Shown: positions 28,386 to 37,240 of the stretch, piece by piece
How positions within the stretch are numbered: position 1 is the stretch's first letter
Layout: the number at the start of each line of letters is the position of its first letter
DNA from: Candidatus Chloroploca asiatica
GTDB taxonomy: Bacteria; Chloroflexota; Chloroflexia; Chloroflexales; Chloroflexaceae
NCBI RefSeq assembly: GCF_002532075.1
Contig: NZ_LYXE01000031.1
Span: forward strand, 1 to 64,000
Length of the DNA: 64,000 nt
Direction: 5' to 3'
Program-made: the position numbers and the translations under genes
The notes under the pieces: generated by a model
What the model saw: only the letters and a program-made list of their open reading frames with translations
What the model was told of the DNA's origin: nothing
Databases searched by the model: none

Positions 28386-29744
28386 TCAGCCAACCCGTCG
28401 CCCCTGCAGGCTCCAGGGGCCAGTATGGGTAATCTGCACCTGTACCACTTGACCAGTAAGGTCATCGGCATGGGTAAAAAAGACTAATTTATTCTGCGGG
28501 TTACGCCCACGCCACTTGCCCCGATTTTCACCCTCAACAAGCACGTCCACCGTCTGGTGAAGATACTGCGTATTGAGTTCGGTAGCAACCCGTTCGTGGA
28601 GTTGTTCGAGGGCGCGGCGGCGGGCCTCTTTTTCTGTTTCGGTGACGGCGAGCGTAGGATCTTGCTCTTGTTCAGCGGCGAGGGTTCCTGGGCGTGCCGA
28701 GAACGCAGCGATATGGATCTTATCAAAGCGGATCGTCGCGCAGAGGGCGAGCGTTTGCGCAAAATCCTCTGCCGTTTCACCGGGATGGCCAACAATAATG
28801 TCGGTTGTCAGGGCGATCTGAGGGATAGTGGCGCGAATTTTAGCAACCAAGGCCTGATAGCGTGCAGTTGTATAGCCGCGCCGCATACGCTTGAGCAGCG
28901 CATCAGAGCCTGCCTGCACAGGCAGATTAAGATCGGGCATACAGCGTGGCAAGCGAGCCATTGTTTCGATCAAGCGATCGGTCATCCAGGCGGGATGGGA
29001 CGTGAGGAAGCGCAAGCGTTGGAGCCCGGGAAGCTCGTGGACGGCCTCGAGCAGATCGGCGAGTTCAGGACGGCCAGGGAGATCGTGGCCCCAAGAGTCT
29101 ACGATCTGACCAAGCAGCGTAATTTCGCGGGCACCACGGTCAACAATGCGACGGCACTCTTCAACCAATTCAGCGAGGGGGCGTGAGCGTTCACGCCCCC
29201 GGCGCAGGGGAATGACGCAATACGAACACGTCATATTGCAGCCATACTGAATAGGCACATGCACCGAGACAGGTGGATGCGCCGTGTTGGCAACAGGGAG
29301 AACGGGCTCATCGAGTGTATAGATAGGATTCGGTGCGAGAGCCACGACCTCATCAACAGCTGAGGGCGAAATGAAATGGTCAACCATGGGCAACTGCTGC
29401 TCAAAGATCGAGCGATTTTCGGGGCCGACCATACATCCCCACAGCACGACACGGGTCTCGGGATGGGCTCGTTTGACCCGCATGAGTTCACCGAGTTTCC
29501 CAAAGATCCGCTCTTCGGCACTGGCGCGCACACTACACGAATTGAGCACAATAAACGAGGCTTCATCGGGATAGCGTGCCGGGCTATAGCCAACCCCCTG
29601 GAGGGCGGCTTCAAGGCGCTCAGAGTCAGACACATTCATCTGACACCCAACTGTCCAGACATAATAACGCCGCTCGCGAGGGGTTGGGTCGCGATCAGGC
29701 TGCTGGCGCAGGGAGAGTTTATCGATAAAGAGAAGATCTTGCAT
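28386..29744 (-). CDS. miaB: tRNA-2-methylthio-N6-dimethylallyladenosine synthase
   Basis: The 452-residue methylthiotransferase has the three N-terminal cluster cysteines (TVGCQMN, LNSCSVR, LWGCMVG). The radical SAM triad is in CNMTCSYCVIPLRRGRERSR, and a C-terminal TRAM domain ends in VQITHTGPWSLQGR. It adds a methylthio group to isopentenyladenosine-37 of tRNAs using two iron-sulfur clusters and SAM. It lies 3 bases after the upstream acidic gene. MiaA is not in the window. Confidence 0.96.
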   Translation of the reverse strand: MQDLLFIDKLSLRQQPDRDPTPRERRYYVWTVGCQMNVSDSERLEAALQGVGYSPARYPDEASFIVLNSCSVRASAEERIFGKLGELMRVKRAHPETRVVLWGCMVGPENRSIFEQQLPMVDHFISPSAVDEVVALAPNPIYTLDEPVLPVANTAHPPVSVHVPIQYGCNMTCSYCVIPLRRGRERSRPLAELVEECRRIVDRGAREITLLGQIVDSWGHDLPGRPELADLLEAVHELPGLQRLRFLTSHPAWMTDRLIETMARLPRCMPDLNLPVQAGSDALLKRMRRGYTTARYQALVAKIRATIPQIALTTDIIVGHPGETAEDFAQTLALCATIRFDKIHIAAFSARPGTLAAEQEQDPTLAVTETEKEARRRALEQLHERVATELNTQYLHQTVDVLVEGENRGKWRGRNPQNKLVFFTHADDLTGQVVQVQITHTGPWSLQGRRVG

Positions 29745-29747
29745 TGG

Positions 29748-30374
29748 TTACCAGACAATAATAGGCAAACCGGCATTCACGCTGGCTGAGGCTGCTGCCT
29801 GGAACAATTCAAGGCAGCGATACGCCTCGGATTGGGGTGAGACACCGGCTTTGATCAGCAGAGGACTCAGTTCGGCGAGTTCCTGTTGCAAACGATGAGA
29901 TGATGCGAAATAGGCGCTATCTTCGTTTCCATCTTCATCTTCAAAAGCGAGCCAGACGGGTTGCGCAAACTCAACGGGCAAGAAATAGCTATTGATTCCT
30001 TGGAGATTGACGAGATGGGCAAACCGGGTCTGGGTTAACTCGTCCCAGATATCAGTCACCATCCGGTCGAGATCATCGTCATAGATCACCGGGCCATCTT
30101 CGATGACGTCAGCGATGTCTTCATCGTGTTCAAGATGGACAGCCATCCGTGAAAGCTGATAGAGCGCCCCCATGTGATGTAACCCGCCCTCCCAGACCTG
30201 AACCCCAGGCATGGCGAGCAGATCAACATCGATCCCCTGTTCACGGAGTTGATCCTGAACAACAGAGACGGTTTCATATTCTTCGTTATATGCTTCGCGA
30301 TCCTCATCGGGTCGCACCGTAATCATTGAACCAACGGCAAGGTCAAGTTCAGCAGGCTGGTCATTCGGAACCAT
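29748..30374 (-). CDS. Acidic protein of unknown function
   Basis: The 208-residue product is rich in Asp/Glu (for example HDEDIADVIEDGPVIYDDDL). It has a conserved-looking C-terminal half (FAQPVWLAFEDEDGNEDSAY) and no membrane helix or known motif. It is probably a real gene: GGAGAAACT precedes its ATG, it starts the six-gene - strand unit and is 3 bases from miaB. I do not recognise the family. Confidence 0.8.
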   Translation of the reverse strand: MVPNDQPAELDLAVGSMITVRPDEDREAYNEEYETVSVVQDQLREQGIDVDLLAMPGVQVWEGGLHHMGALYQLSRMAVHLEHDEDIADVIEDGPVIYDDDLDRMVTDIWDELTQTRFAHLVNLQGINSYFLPVEFAQPVWLAFEDEDGNEDSAYFASSHRLQQELAELSPLLIKAGVSPQSEAYRCLELFQAAASASVNAGLPIIVW

Positions 30375-30410
30375 AGTTTCTCCTCGATGTGTGCATGATA
30401 TGCAGCGTAT

Positions 30411-30419
30411 AGTATACCA
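30411..30419 (-). promoter_or_regulatory. Extended -10 promoter of the - strand unit
   Basis: Read on the - strand the sequence is TGG followed by TATACT, an extended -10 element (TGn plus near-consensus hexamer), with no clear -35. The expected start is about 30 bases before the ATG of the acidic protein. Confidence 0.45.
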
Positions 30420-30596
30420 TAGACATCTCTAAGAATGGAGCTTTACGGATTTGAGGTTGCCGCTGCCACACCTTTCTGCTACACTGTAGACTCTAAGAGC
30501 CATCGGCGAAATAGGTTTTGTGCAACGCCGCACCCCTGTTGTATAGCAATCCTAAACGACTTGTGTTTCAGAAGGATCGGCTTATGGATTTTAAGA

Positions 30597-30675
30597 ATTA
30601 CATCAGGTAGTGCCGACTTCAGTCGGCGGAGCCGGAAGCCGACTGAAGTCAGCACTACGGTATGCCCGATGTAAT
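30597..30675. repeat. Compound inverted repeat (REP-like)
   Basis: Inner arms of 21 bases at 30607-30627 and 30638-30658 (GTAGTGC.GACTTCAGTCGGC type) are complementary with one mismatch around a 10-base spacer. Outer arms ATTACATC at 30597-30604 and GATGTAAT at 30668-30675 extend the symmetry. A further CCGAC-rich half copy (AAAGTCGGCACT) follows near 30694. Such GTAGTGC-CGACTGAAGTC hairpins occur as dispersed repeats in bacterial genomes. The rest of the 386-base gap (30375-30775) holds no gene that I can support. Confidence 0.7.
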
Positions 30676-30775
30676 GCTTGATCTTCATTAGTAAAGTCGG
30701 CACTCCTGGATAGAACCCAAGCAGGACTGCTCTATGCGCGAATAAACGGGCGTCACATCTGTGAAGGGAAGCAGA

Positions 30776-31951
30776 GTGAAGCGATTAGCCGGTCAATGGC
30801 AGAGCCACCTGAGCGACCATGTCGTTTTCTTTAGCTATCGCTGGTTAGCGTGGATTTTTGCTGCCCTGGCACTCACCCTGCCGGGGCGTCCAACCGAGAC
30901 CTTGCCACGTGATGCAGGCCTTTTATTGCTGATTGGCGTGCTCAATGTTGTTGCGACCGCTCTTGCGCAAGGATATGTCCAGTTGGCGCGTCAGCGTCCC
31001 ACCTTGCTTGTGCTTGATCTCATTGTTGGTATCGCGATCCTCTGGTTAAGTGGGAGCACCATGTTGCCGTTCCTCCCCTTTGCCTTGGGGGCGCTGGTCT
31101 TGCCCGCACTGTTATATGGCTCACGAGGAAGCATTGTTGGCGGTTCGGTCTTCATTATCCTGGATCTCTTTGGGCTTGCTGTCATCAACCGTGGAAGTGA
31201 GGTGACGCTTGCCGAAGGAACCATTGTGCTACGGGTCGTGCTACCACTGCTCTTCAGTTTCTTCTGGTGGTGGGTCGCTGCAGTTGTGATGAAGGACCAG
31301 GCGCAGCAGACGAGTGAGGCGGAAGGTGCTCATGGCCCGTTCGCGAGTCCGTTGCTTGGCAGCGCTGATCCTGAGACGGCGCAACGGACGGGCGTACGAA
31401 CCCGGGTGTTGGAGCGTCCACCGAGCGAGGATGCAGTGCGACGGCCTGTTCATCCGGGGGTGACTTCATCGCTTGTCGCGACGCGTTCAACCGAGCAGCG
31501 AGCCGATCCTGCGCGGAAGGTTTTTTATGAACTGATGGCTATCCAGGGCCGTGATCGTGATTTGATGGCGATGCTTGATCAATTAGGCGCGGCCATTGCC
31601 GATCAGGCTGGGATCGAGGTGCGGGTCAGCGTCATTGGTGAGCCGCGGCCTCTGCATCGGGCGATAGAGATGCTCTTGTTGCGGATTGCGCATGAGGCGT
31701 TGCTCAATGTGCAGCATCACGCGCAGGCACACATAGCGTTGGTGGTAGTGCGGTTTGCACCCAATCATGTCATCCTGATGATCCAGGACGACGGGGTTGG
31801 CCTGCTTGACGGTACGTATGAGCGACCGGGCGTGCATGCGTTACGGGTTGTGCGCTACCGTCTCGCCGAATTCGAGGGTGAACTTCACGTCGTTGAGCGT
31901 GAGAGCGGTGGCTTGACGGTTGAAGCCAGGATGCCCACGACTCACATATAA
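30776..31951 (+). CDS. Histidine-kinase-like membrane protein, degenerate
   Basis: The product of about 391 residues has an N-terminal membrane region of five or six helices (about residues 18-170) and a low-complexity linker. Its C-terminal HATPase-like domain includes the N-box HEALLNVQHHAQAHIALVVV and the G1 box DDGVGLLDG. It resembles NarL-partner kinases, but no HisKA_3 phosphoacceptor histidine is seen before the N-box, and the G2 glycines are mostly missing (PGVHALRVVRYRLAEF). It may be a pseudokinase sensor. The GTG at 30776 follows GAAGGGAAG; GTG 30761 is an alternative start. Confidence 0.82.
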   Translation: MKRLAGQWQSHLSDHVVFFSYRWLAWIFAALALTLPGRPTETLPRDAGLLLLIGVLNVVATALAQGYVQLARQRPTLLVLDLIVGIAILWLSGSTMLPFLPFALGALVLPALLYGSRGSIVGGSVFIILDLFGLAVINRGSEVTLAEGTIVLRVVLPLLFSFFWWWVAAVVMKDQAQQTSEAEGAHGPFASPLLGSADPETAQRTGVRTRVLERPPSEDAVRRPVHPGVTSSLVATRSTEQRADPARKVFYELMAIQGRDRDLMAMLDQLGAAIADQAGIEVRVSVIGEPRPLHRAIEMLLLRIAHEALLNVQHHAQAHIALVVVRFAPNHVILMIQDDGVGLLDGTYERPGVHALRVVRYRLAEFEGELHVVERESGGLTVEARMPTTHI

Positions 31952-32008
31952 GCATGTCGCCACTGGCTCACTGCTTGAGCCCTTGAGACAGCTTGCAGAC
32001 AAGGTGTC

Positions 32009-33730
32009 ATGAACATGCGTTCCGGGCTTGCGGTCATCAGTATGATCGGGGCCATTGGGTTGATTACCTATGGTATTTTCCAGCCAGTTGAAGGCGAAGT
32101 GCGCTGGCTGCTCTGTCTCTGGGCATCTGCCCCTCTGTTCGGCTTAGCCGCATATCTAGCGACACGAACGGGTGAGACGAGGAGTCTATCACGTAATCTG
32201 ACGAATCTGGGACTTGTCTTTCTGGTTGGTTTTGGCTTGATCAGCCTGCAACTCTTGCGGCAACAATTTGTGCGTGCATCGGCAATTGCGATGCATGTCG
32301 TGCAGGATGAAGAAGGTCAGGCGATAAGCAATATCCGCCCTGTCCTTGCCTCACAGAAAGTGTTGCGTGGCGAGATCCGTGATATGCGAGGGAGCGTGCT
32401 CGTGCAGAGCGAGCCAGTAGGCAATGCTGCGCGGCGTGTCTATCCGCTGGCTGATCGGTATGATCCGCGTGCCTTCAGCAATATTGTGGGCTTTTTTAGC
32501 ACGCGGTATGGGCAGAGCGGTCTGGAAGCGACCTACAATGCCTATCTGAGTGGTGAGCGTGGCAACGAATGGCAGCGTCTGCGTGATAGCCTGCTGAGTG
32601 AAACTCCGCGTGGCAATCATCTGACCCTGACGTTGAATGCGGATCTACAAGCCGAAGCTGCGGCGGCCTTGGGAGGGCGGACTGGTTCAGTGGTTGTGCT
32701 TGATCCGTCTACTGGTGCAATCCGTGCCCTGGTGAGCAATCCTGGTTTTGATCCACGCGGCTTGAGCTTCAACCCTGGGGTGGCTGATCGCGAAGCAGAG
32801 AATGAGCGCATCACGCAGTATTGGCAAGAAATGCAGGTAGAAAGCGCAGGCCAGCCGCTCTTGAATCGTGCGACGCAAGGGCTGTATCCTCCCGGTTCAG
32901 TGTTTAAGACCGTCACGGCAGTTGGGGTTCTCGAGCACAGTGGGGTAGGTCAGCCAGAGACGATCACCTGTCCCGAGACGTATCTACCCGACCCGAATGC
33001 CCCAGCGATTGTCAATGCGGTAGGTGGTTTGGCGACGCGGACTGGTGATCCATCGGATCTCGAGCGGGTCTATGCTTTTTCGTGCAATACCGCCTTTGCG
33101 CAGTATGCCACACGGTTGGGGGCCGAGCGGATGGTTGAAACGGCAGGTCGCTTTGATATTGGCACCCCGCAGCGTATGACGACGACGTACCGTGGCCTGA
33201 GCGATCTTCTCGCTAATCAGAGCCTGCTCTATCGTGACGCAGGGTTTCTGAATCAGCCACGTGCCTTGGCTGACACGGGCTATGGACAGGGCCAGTTATT
33301 GGTGACGCCTTTGCAGATGGCCATGGTTGCGGCTGCCATTGCCAATGACGGGATCATGATGCAGCCATACCTGGTACAGACAGTGAAACGGCCTGATGGG
33401 GGGCTTATTCTCACCCACAGCCCGCAGCGGATCCGGCGCACGATGAGTTCGGCCACGGCGCAGACAATGTTGAACAATATGAGTGCCGTGGCCCGCTATG
33501 GGTTTGGGCAGAGTATCAGTAGCTTTGTCCCTGGGATCGCGGTGGGGGGCAAATCGGGGACGGCGGAGCACGTGGAGGGTGCTGTGCCGCATGCATGGTT
33601 TATTGCCGTAGCTCCACTCGATGCGCCACGGTATGCCGTTGCCGTGATGGTGGAGCGTGGGGGCGAGGGGAGTAGCGTGGGGGCGGAATTGGCGGGGCGT
33701 GTCCTGGCCGCTGCCTTTGCCACTGAATAG
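32009..33730 (+). CDS. Class B penicillin-binding protein (PbpA-like)
   Basis: The 573-residue protein has three hydrophobic helices in its first 90 residues, a dimerisation-like domain, and an intact transpeptidase domain: Ser297-V-F-Lys300 (YPPGSVFKTV), Ser358-C-Asn360 (FSCNTAF) and Lys515-Ser-Gly (GKSGTAEH). It should cross-link peptidoglycan at the outer face of the membrane. The extra N-terminal helices are unusual, since most class B PBPs have one anchor. A partner FtsW/RodA gene is not adjacent. The upstream degenerate kinase may share its transcript. Confidence 0.93.
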   Translation: MNMRSGLAVISMIGAIGLITYGIFQPVEGEVRWLLCLWASAPLFGLAAYLATRTGETRSLSRNLTNLGLVFLVGFGLISLQLLRQQFVRASAIAMHVVQDEEGQAISNIRPVLASQKVLRGEIRDMRGSVLVQSEPVGNAARRVYPLADRYDPRAFSNIVGFFSTRYGQSGLEATYNAYLSGERGNEWQRLRDSLLSETPRGNHLTLTLNADLQAEAAAALGGRTGSVVVLDPSTGAIRALVSNPGFDPRGLSFNPGVADREAENERITQYWQEMQVESAGQPLLNRATQGLYPPGSVFKTVTAVGVLEHSGVGQPETITCPETYLPDPNAPAIVNAVGGLATRTGDPSDLERVYAFSCNTAFAQYATRLGAERMVETAGRFDIGTPQRMTTTYRGLSDLLANQSLLYRDAGFLNQPRALADTGYGQGQLLVTPLQMAMVAAAIANDGIMMQPYLVQTVKRPDGGLILTHSPQRIRRTMSSATAQTMLNNMSAVARYGFGQSISSFVPGIAVGGKSGTAEHVEGAVPHAWFIAVAPLDAPRYAVAVMVERGGEGSSVGAELAGRVLAAAFATE

Positions 33731-33877
33731 GCTGCTACTATTGTGGTTGGCGGAGGTCTGTGGTTGGGCATCAGCGTGTGGCAGCGCAATCTGGACGTGC
33801 GCTAGGCTCAACGGGATGGTAGGATCAATGGGTTGCATACGTGAAGCTAAAGATCTGCCCATAGGATGGATTGCCTC

Positions 33878-35245
33878 ATGAAAAAGGGCAGGCTGGGTGG
33901 ACTGTTATGGTTGGTGCTCGGACTCGTCATCATCCTGAGTGGATGTTCTGGTGCTGTGCCACCAATGGCGGCATCTAGGCAAGGATGGGCTGCGACGGCA
34001 ACGGTGATCACGACGCGTGAACCTGCCGCACCTACGATCGTATTGCCCACACCAACGGATGTGCCTGTGCCTTCACGTCCACCTGAGCAATCGGTCGCAG
34101 TCGTTGGAACTGCTGTTGCTGAGCTCGCGCCAACGGCGCTATCCCAGGTCACACGGCTCGAGATTTTTACGGAAGTGTGGCGCCTTATACATGAATACTA
34201 TCTCTATGATGATTTTGGTGGTGTTGAATGGCTCATGATCCGAGATGAATTTGAGCCCGTAATTCTTGCGGCGCCGACTGATGCAGCATTTTATGAGGCG
34301 ATCACCCGCATGGTTGCGCGTCTTGGCGATAATCACTCACGTTTTGTGCCTCCACAGGCGGCACGGCGCGAAGACGCGATCACCAGTGGGCGTGAAGAGC
34401 AGGTTGGGATCGGAGTTATCGTTTTGCCGTTGGGTGATGGGTTGATGATTCAGCACATCTTTCCTGACAGCCCTGCCCTGCAGTCTGGGTTGCGTCCACG
34501 CGACCGAATTGTTGCGATTGACGGTGCTTTTTTTTCGCATGGTGATCTCGAAGGGCCTGACGGAAGCCAGGTACGTCTGGCGGTGGTGCGGCCTGGAGAA
34601 GAGAGTCGCGATATTCTTATTACCCGGCGACGGGTAGAGGGGGCCATCACGCCGACGGCACGGCTCTTGCCTGGTGGCATTGCCTATGTGGGTATCACCA
34701 CGCTCTGGGTGAGCAATATGGATCAGCAGGTGACCGCGTTGCTCACCGAGATAGTTGCTGCGCAGGAGTTGCGTGGGGTTATTCTTGATCTACGGAGCAA
34801 TCCCGGTGGATGGCGCACGGTTCTGGCGGGGATCCTGAGCCATTTTGTCAGTGGCGAAGTCGGCTACTTTACGAATCGCCAGGGCGACGTTCCCCTCGTG
34901 ATTGAACCAGGGAGTCTTGACGCCCTGCGCGGGATGCCGCTGATCGTCCTTGTTGATCGCAGTACAGCCTCGTATGCTGAACTGATGGCCGCCATCCTGC
35001 AGAGTCATGCTGGTGCGGTTATCGTTGGCGTACCGACGTCAGGCAACACCGAAACCATCTATTCGTACGAACTGAGTGACGGCTCACGCCTTTGGATTGC
35101 GCAGGAGGGGTTTGAATTGCTCGATGGCACTGATCTAGAGGGTGTTGGCGTACAGCCGGATGTGATCGTCAACGAGGATTGGACGCGTTTTCGAGAGGAA
35201 GATGATCCAGGTATTCTGACCGCGTTACGGTTGTTAAACCCATAG
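33878..35245 (+). CDS. S41-family peptidase-like lipoprotein, lacking the usual lysine
   Basis: The 455-residue product starts at ATG 33878 (AGGATGGA upstream) with a lipoprotein signal ending LSGC, lipid-anchored Cys23. After a Thr/Pro-rich linker comes a PDZ domain (GVIVLPLGDGLMIQHIFPDS) and the S41 protease fold (LDLRSNPGGWRTVLAGILSH). Ser365 (RSTASYAELMA) fits the nucleophile. The position 25 residues later, normally the catalytic Lys of TFGKG, is Asn390 (PTSGNTETI). The protein may use a different mechanism or be inactive. Confidence 0.88.
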   Translation: MKKGRLGGLLWLVLGLVIILSGCSGAVPPMAASRQGWAATATVITTREPAAPTIVLPTPTDVPVPSRPPEQSVAVVGTAVAELAPTALSQVTRLEIFTEVWRLIHEYYLYDDFGGVEWLMIRDEFEPVILAAPTDAAFYEAITRMVARLGDNHSRFVPPQAARREDAITSGREEQVGIGVIVLPLGDGLMIQHIFPDSPALQSGLRPRDRIVAIDGAFFSHGDLEGPDGSQVRLAVVRPGEESRDILITRRRVEGAITPTARLLPGGIAYVGITTLWVSNMDQQVTALLTEIVAAQELRGVILDLRSNPGGWRTVLAGILSHFVSGEVGYFTNRQGDVPLVIEPGSLDALRGMPLIVLVDRSTASYAELMAAILQSHAGAVIVGVPTSGNTETIYSYELSDGSRLWIAQEGFELLDGTDLEGVGVQPDVIVNEDWTRFREEDDPGILTALRLLNP

Positions 35246-35324
35246 GGGGCAGACACCGAGCGGCGTGGAGCGGGAACGTGGGTAGCGGTGGTGATGGCAC
35301 GCCCCCACGTTCAGGATGGAGCGT

Positions 35325-36722
35325 CTACTTGAGCATCCGCATCAATTCGCGAGGGTCAATCCCCCCGGGCCCACCGGGGCCACCACGACCACCGCGACCG
35401 CCGCGGCGACCGCCTTTGCCGCTCCCGCCACCAGTGAGTTGCTTCATCATACGTTGCATCTGCTGAAACTGTTTGATAAGAGCAGAGACATCCTGTTCAG
35501 AGGTACCGCTGCCACGCGCAATGCGGGCGCGGCGGCTCTGCTTGATAATCTCGGGATTGCGTCGTTCGAGGGGAGTCATCGAGAAGATCATCGCCTCGAC
35601 GCGCTTGAGCTGGCTCTCATCGAGCAACTCCTCATTGCGAGCGATCTGGCTCATACCTGGGATCATTGCCAGGATCTGTTGAAGTGGACCGAGCTTACGC
35701 ATCTGTTGCATCGCATTGAGGAAATCCTCGAAGTCGAACTTACCTTTGCGGAGCTTCTTCTCCATCGCTTTGGCCTGGTCGGCATCGTACATCTGCTCAG
35801 CCTTTTCGATAAGGGAGAGCATATCGCCCATGCCGAGGATGCGTGAAGCGAGGCGATCGGGGAAGAAGGGTTCGAGGGTATTGGTATCAATTTTCTCGCC
35901 GGTCGAGAGGAACTTGATCGGCACCCCGGTCACAGCACGCACCGAGAGGGCGGCGCCACCACGAGCGTCACCGTCCATCTTGGACATCACGAGGCCGGTA
36001 ATCTGGACGCGCTGATTGAACGTATCAGCCACACGCACCGCTTCCTGCCCGGTCATAGCATCAACGACGAGCAGGCGCTCGATTGGATCGACCCGGGCAA
36101 TAATCTGGTCAAGCTCGACCATCAGGGTCTCATCAATCTGGAGGCGTCCAGCGGTATCAACAATCAGTACATTGACCTGATCCCGTTTCGCCTGCTCGAG
36201 GGCATTGGCGGCGATATCAGGTGGTTGGCTGCCAGCGGGCTCACTATAGACTGGCACATTCAATTGCTTGCCGAGGGTCTGGAGCTGGGTAATGGCGGCA
36301 GGGCGATAGATGTCACAGGCGGCCATCATCACACGGCGGCCCTTTTTACGTAAATGAAGAGCGAGCTTGGCGGCGAGGGTCGTTTTACCCGTACCTTGGA
36401 GACCAACAAGCATGATCACCGTCGGACCAGGGCGTGACTCCTGGAGGGGGGCCGGATCATTGCCAAGGAGGTTAATCAGTTCTTGATGAACAATTTTGAC
36501 GACCTGCTGATGGGGCGTCAGGCTCTTGGTTACCTCTTCGCCAATCGCCTGCTCAGTCACCTTGGCGACAAAGTCTTTGACGACCTTAAAATTAACATCA
36601 GCCTCAAGGAGCGCGAGGCGAACTTGCTTCATAGCCTCACGGACATCATCCTCATCGAGGCGGCCTTTGCTCCCGAGTTTTTGAAAGACCGTCTGGAGAC
36701 GATCAGAAAGACTTTCAAACAT
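35325..36722 (-). CDS. ffh: Signal recognition particle protein Ffh
   Basis: The 465-residue GTPase has an N domain, the G domain with P-loop GLQGTGKTTLAAKLALHL, DTAGRLQIDE and the TKxD-like SKMDGDARGGAAL. The methionine-rich M domain (about residues 330-430) binds SRP RNA, and the tail is glycine-rich (GGRGGRGGPGGPGG). It targets nascent membrane proteins to SecYEG. The ATG at 36722 lies about 39 bases downstream of a good promoter. Confidence 0.97.
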   Translation of the reverse strand: MFESLSDRLQTVFQKLGSKGRLDEDDVREAMKQVRLALLEADVNFKVVKDFVAKVTEQAIGEEVTKSLTPHQQVVKIVHQELINLLGNDPAPLQESRPGPTVIMLVGLQGTGKTTLAAKLALHLRKKGRRVMMAACDIYRPAAITQLQTLGKQLNVPVYSEPAGSQPPDIAANALEQAKRDQVNVLIVDTAGRLQIDETLMVELDQIIARVDPIERLLVVDAMTGQEAVRVADTFNQRVQITGLVMSKMDGDARGGAALSVRAVTGVPIKFLSTGEKIDTNTLEPFFPDRLASRILGMGDMLSLIEKAEQMYDADQAKAMEKKLRKGKFDFEDFLNAMQQMRKLGPLQQILAMIPGMSQIARNEELLDESQLKRVEAMIFSMTPLERRNPEIIKQSRRARIARGSGTSEQDVSALIKQFQQMQRMMKQLTGGGSGKGGRRGGRGGRGGPGGPGGIDPRELMRMLK

Positions 36723-36761
36723 AGCATGCGCTCGTTTCTCTGCTGCGCGTATACGAAACTA

Positions 36762-37073
36762 TCATTTATTGTAGCCGCTACCATGGGGTTGCGTCAATTG
36801 GCAAGATTCTGAGGCAATTGCAATTGCGTGGGCACGGACGAGGGCGATCGCAGTAGCATGCGAACAGACGAGGCCCTCGATTTCAGCGATCATGGTCAAG
36901 AGGCGGCGATAATTGCGACGTAATTGCTGCTCATCGGCATCATCGAGCATACCGAGACCGGCACGCCAGACATCAAACGACGCATCGGGATCGCCAAGTG
37001 GCCGCAGGCGATCGAGGGTTGCGTAGAGTTGGGCCGCACTATCAGTTAAGAGACGAATGGTATCAATTGCCAT
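36762..37073 (-). CDS. Small protein of unknown function
   Basis: The 103-residue, mostly helical product (TIRLLTDSAAQLYATLDRLR, DEQQLRRNYRRLLTMIAEIE) has no recognised motif. The ATG at 37073 has no clear ribosome binding site. It is upstream of ffh on the same strand, and its end carries the ffh promoter. It could be real, but the codon pattern alone supports it only moderately. Confidence 0.6.
   Translation of the reverse strand: MAIDTIRLLTDSAAQLYATLDRLRPLGDPDASFDVWRAGLGMLDDADEQQLRRNYRRLLTMIAEIEGLVCSHATAIALVRAHAIAIASESCQLTQPHGSGYNK
36768..36797 (-). promoter_or_regulatory. ffh promoter
   Basis: On the - strand TTGACG (36797-36792) and TACAAT (36773-36768) are separated by 18 bases. The predicted start is near 36761, leaving a leader of about 39 bases before ffh. 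The element lies within the 3' end of the upstream small gene. Confidence 0.65.
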
Positions 37074-37182
37074 AAGTGTATCATGAGGCTCATTCCATAT
37101 TGAAAGGTATGGTAGCCTACCGGCACGTTTGTGAGATCAGTCGCAAGTTTTATTTCTGGGGGTAAATCTCTCAGCCTGTGGG

Positions 37183-37212
37183 CTGACGCACGAGGCCTGT
37201 TTCTGGTATAAT
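37183..37212 (+). promoter_or_regulatory. Promoter of the AarF operon
   Basis: CTGACG at 37183-37188 and TATAAT at 37207-37212 are 18 bases apart, with TGG immediately before the -10 (extended -10). The predicted start is near 37219, about 22 bases before the AarF ATG. Confidence 0.65.
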
Positions 37213-37240
37213 CCAATGGGAAGAAGAAGAATATGCAGGT

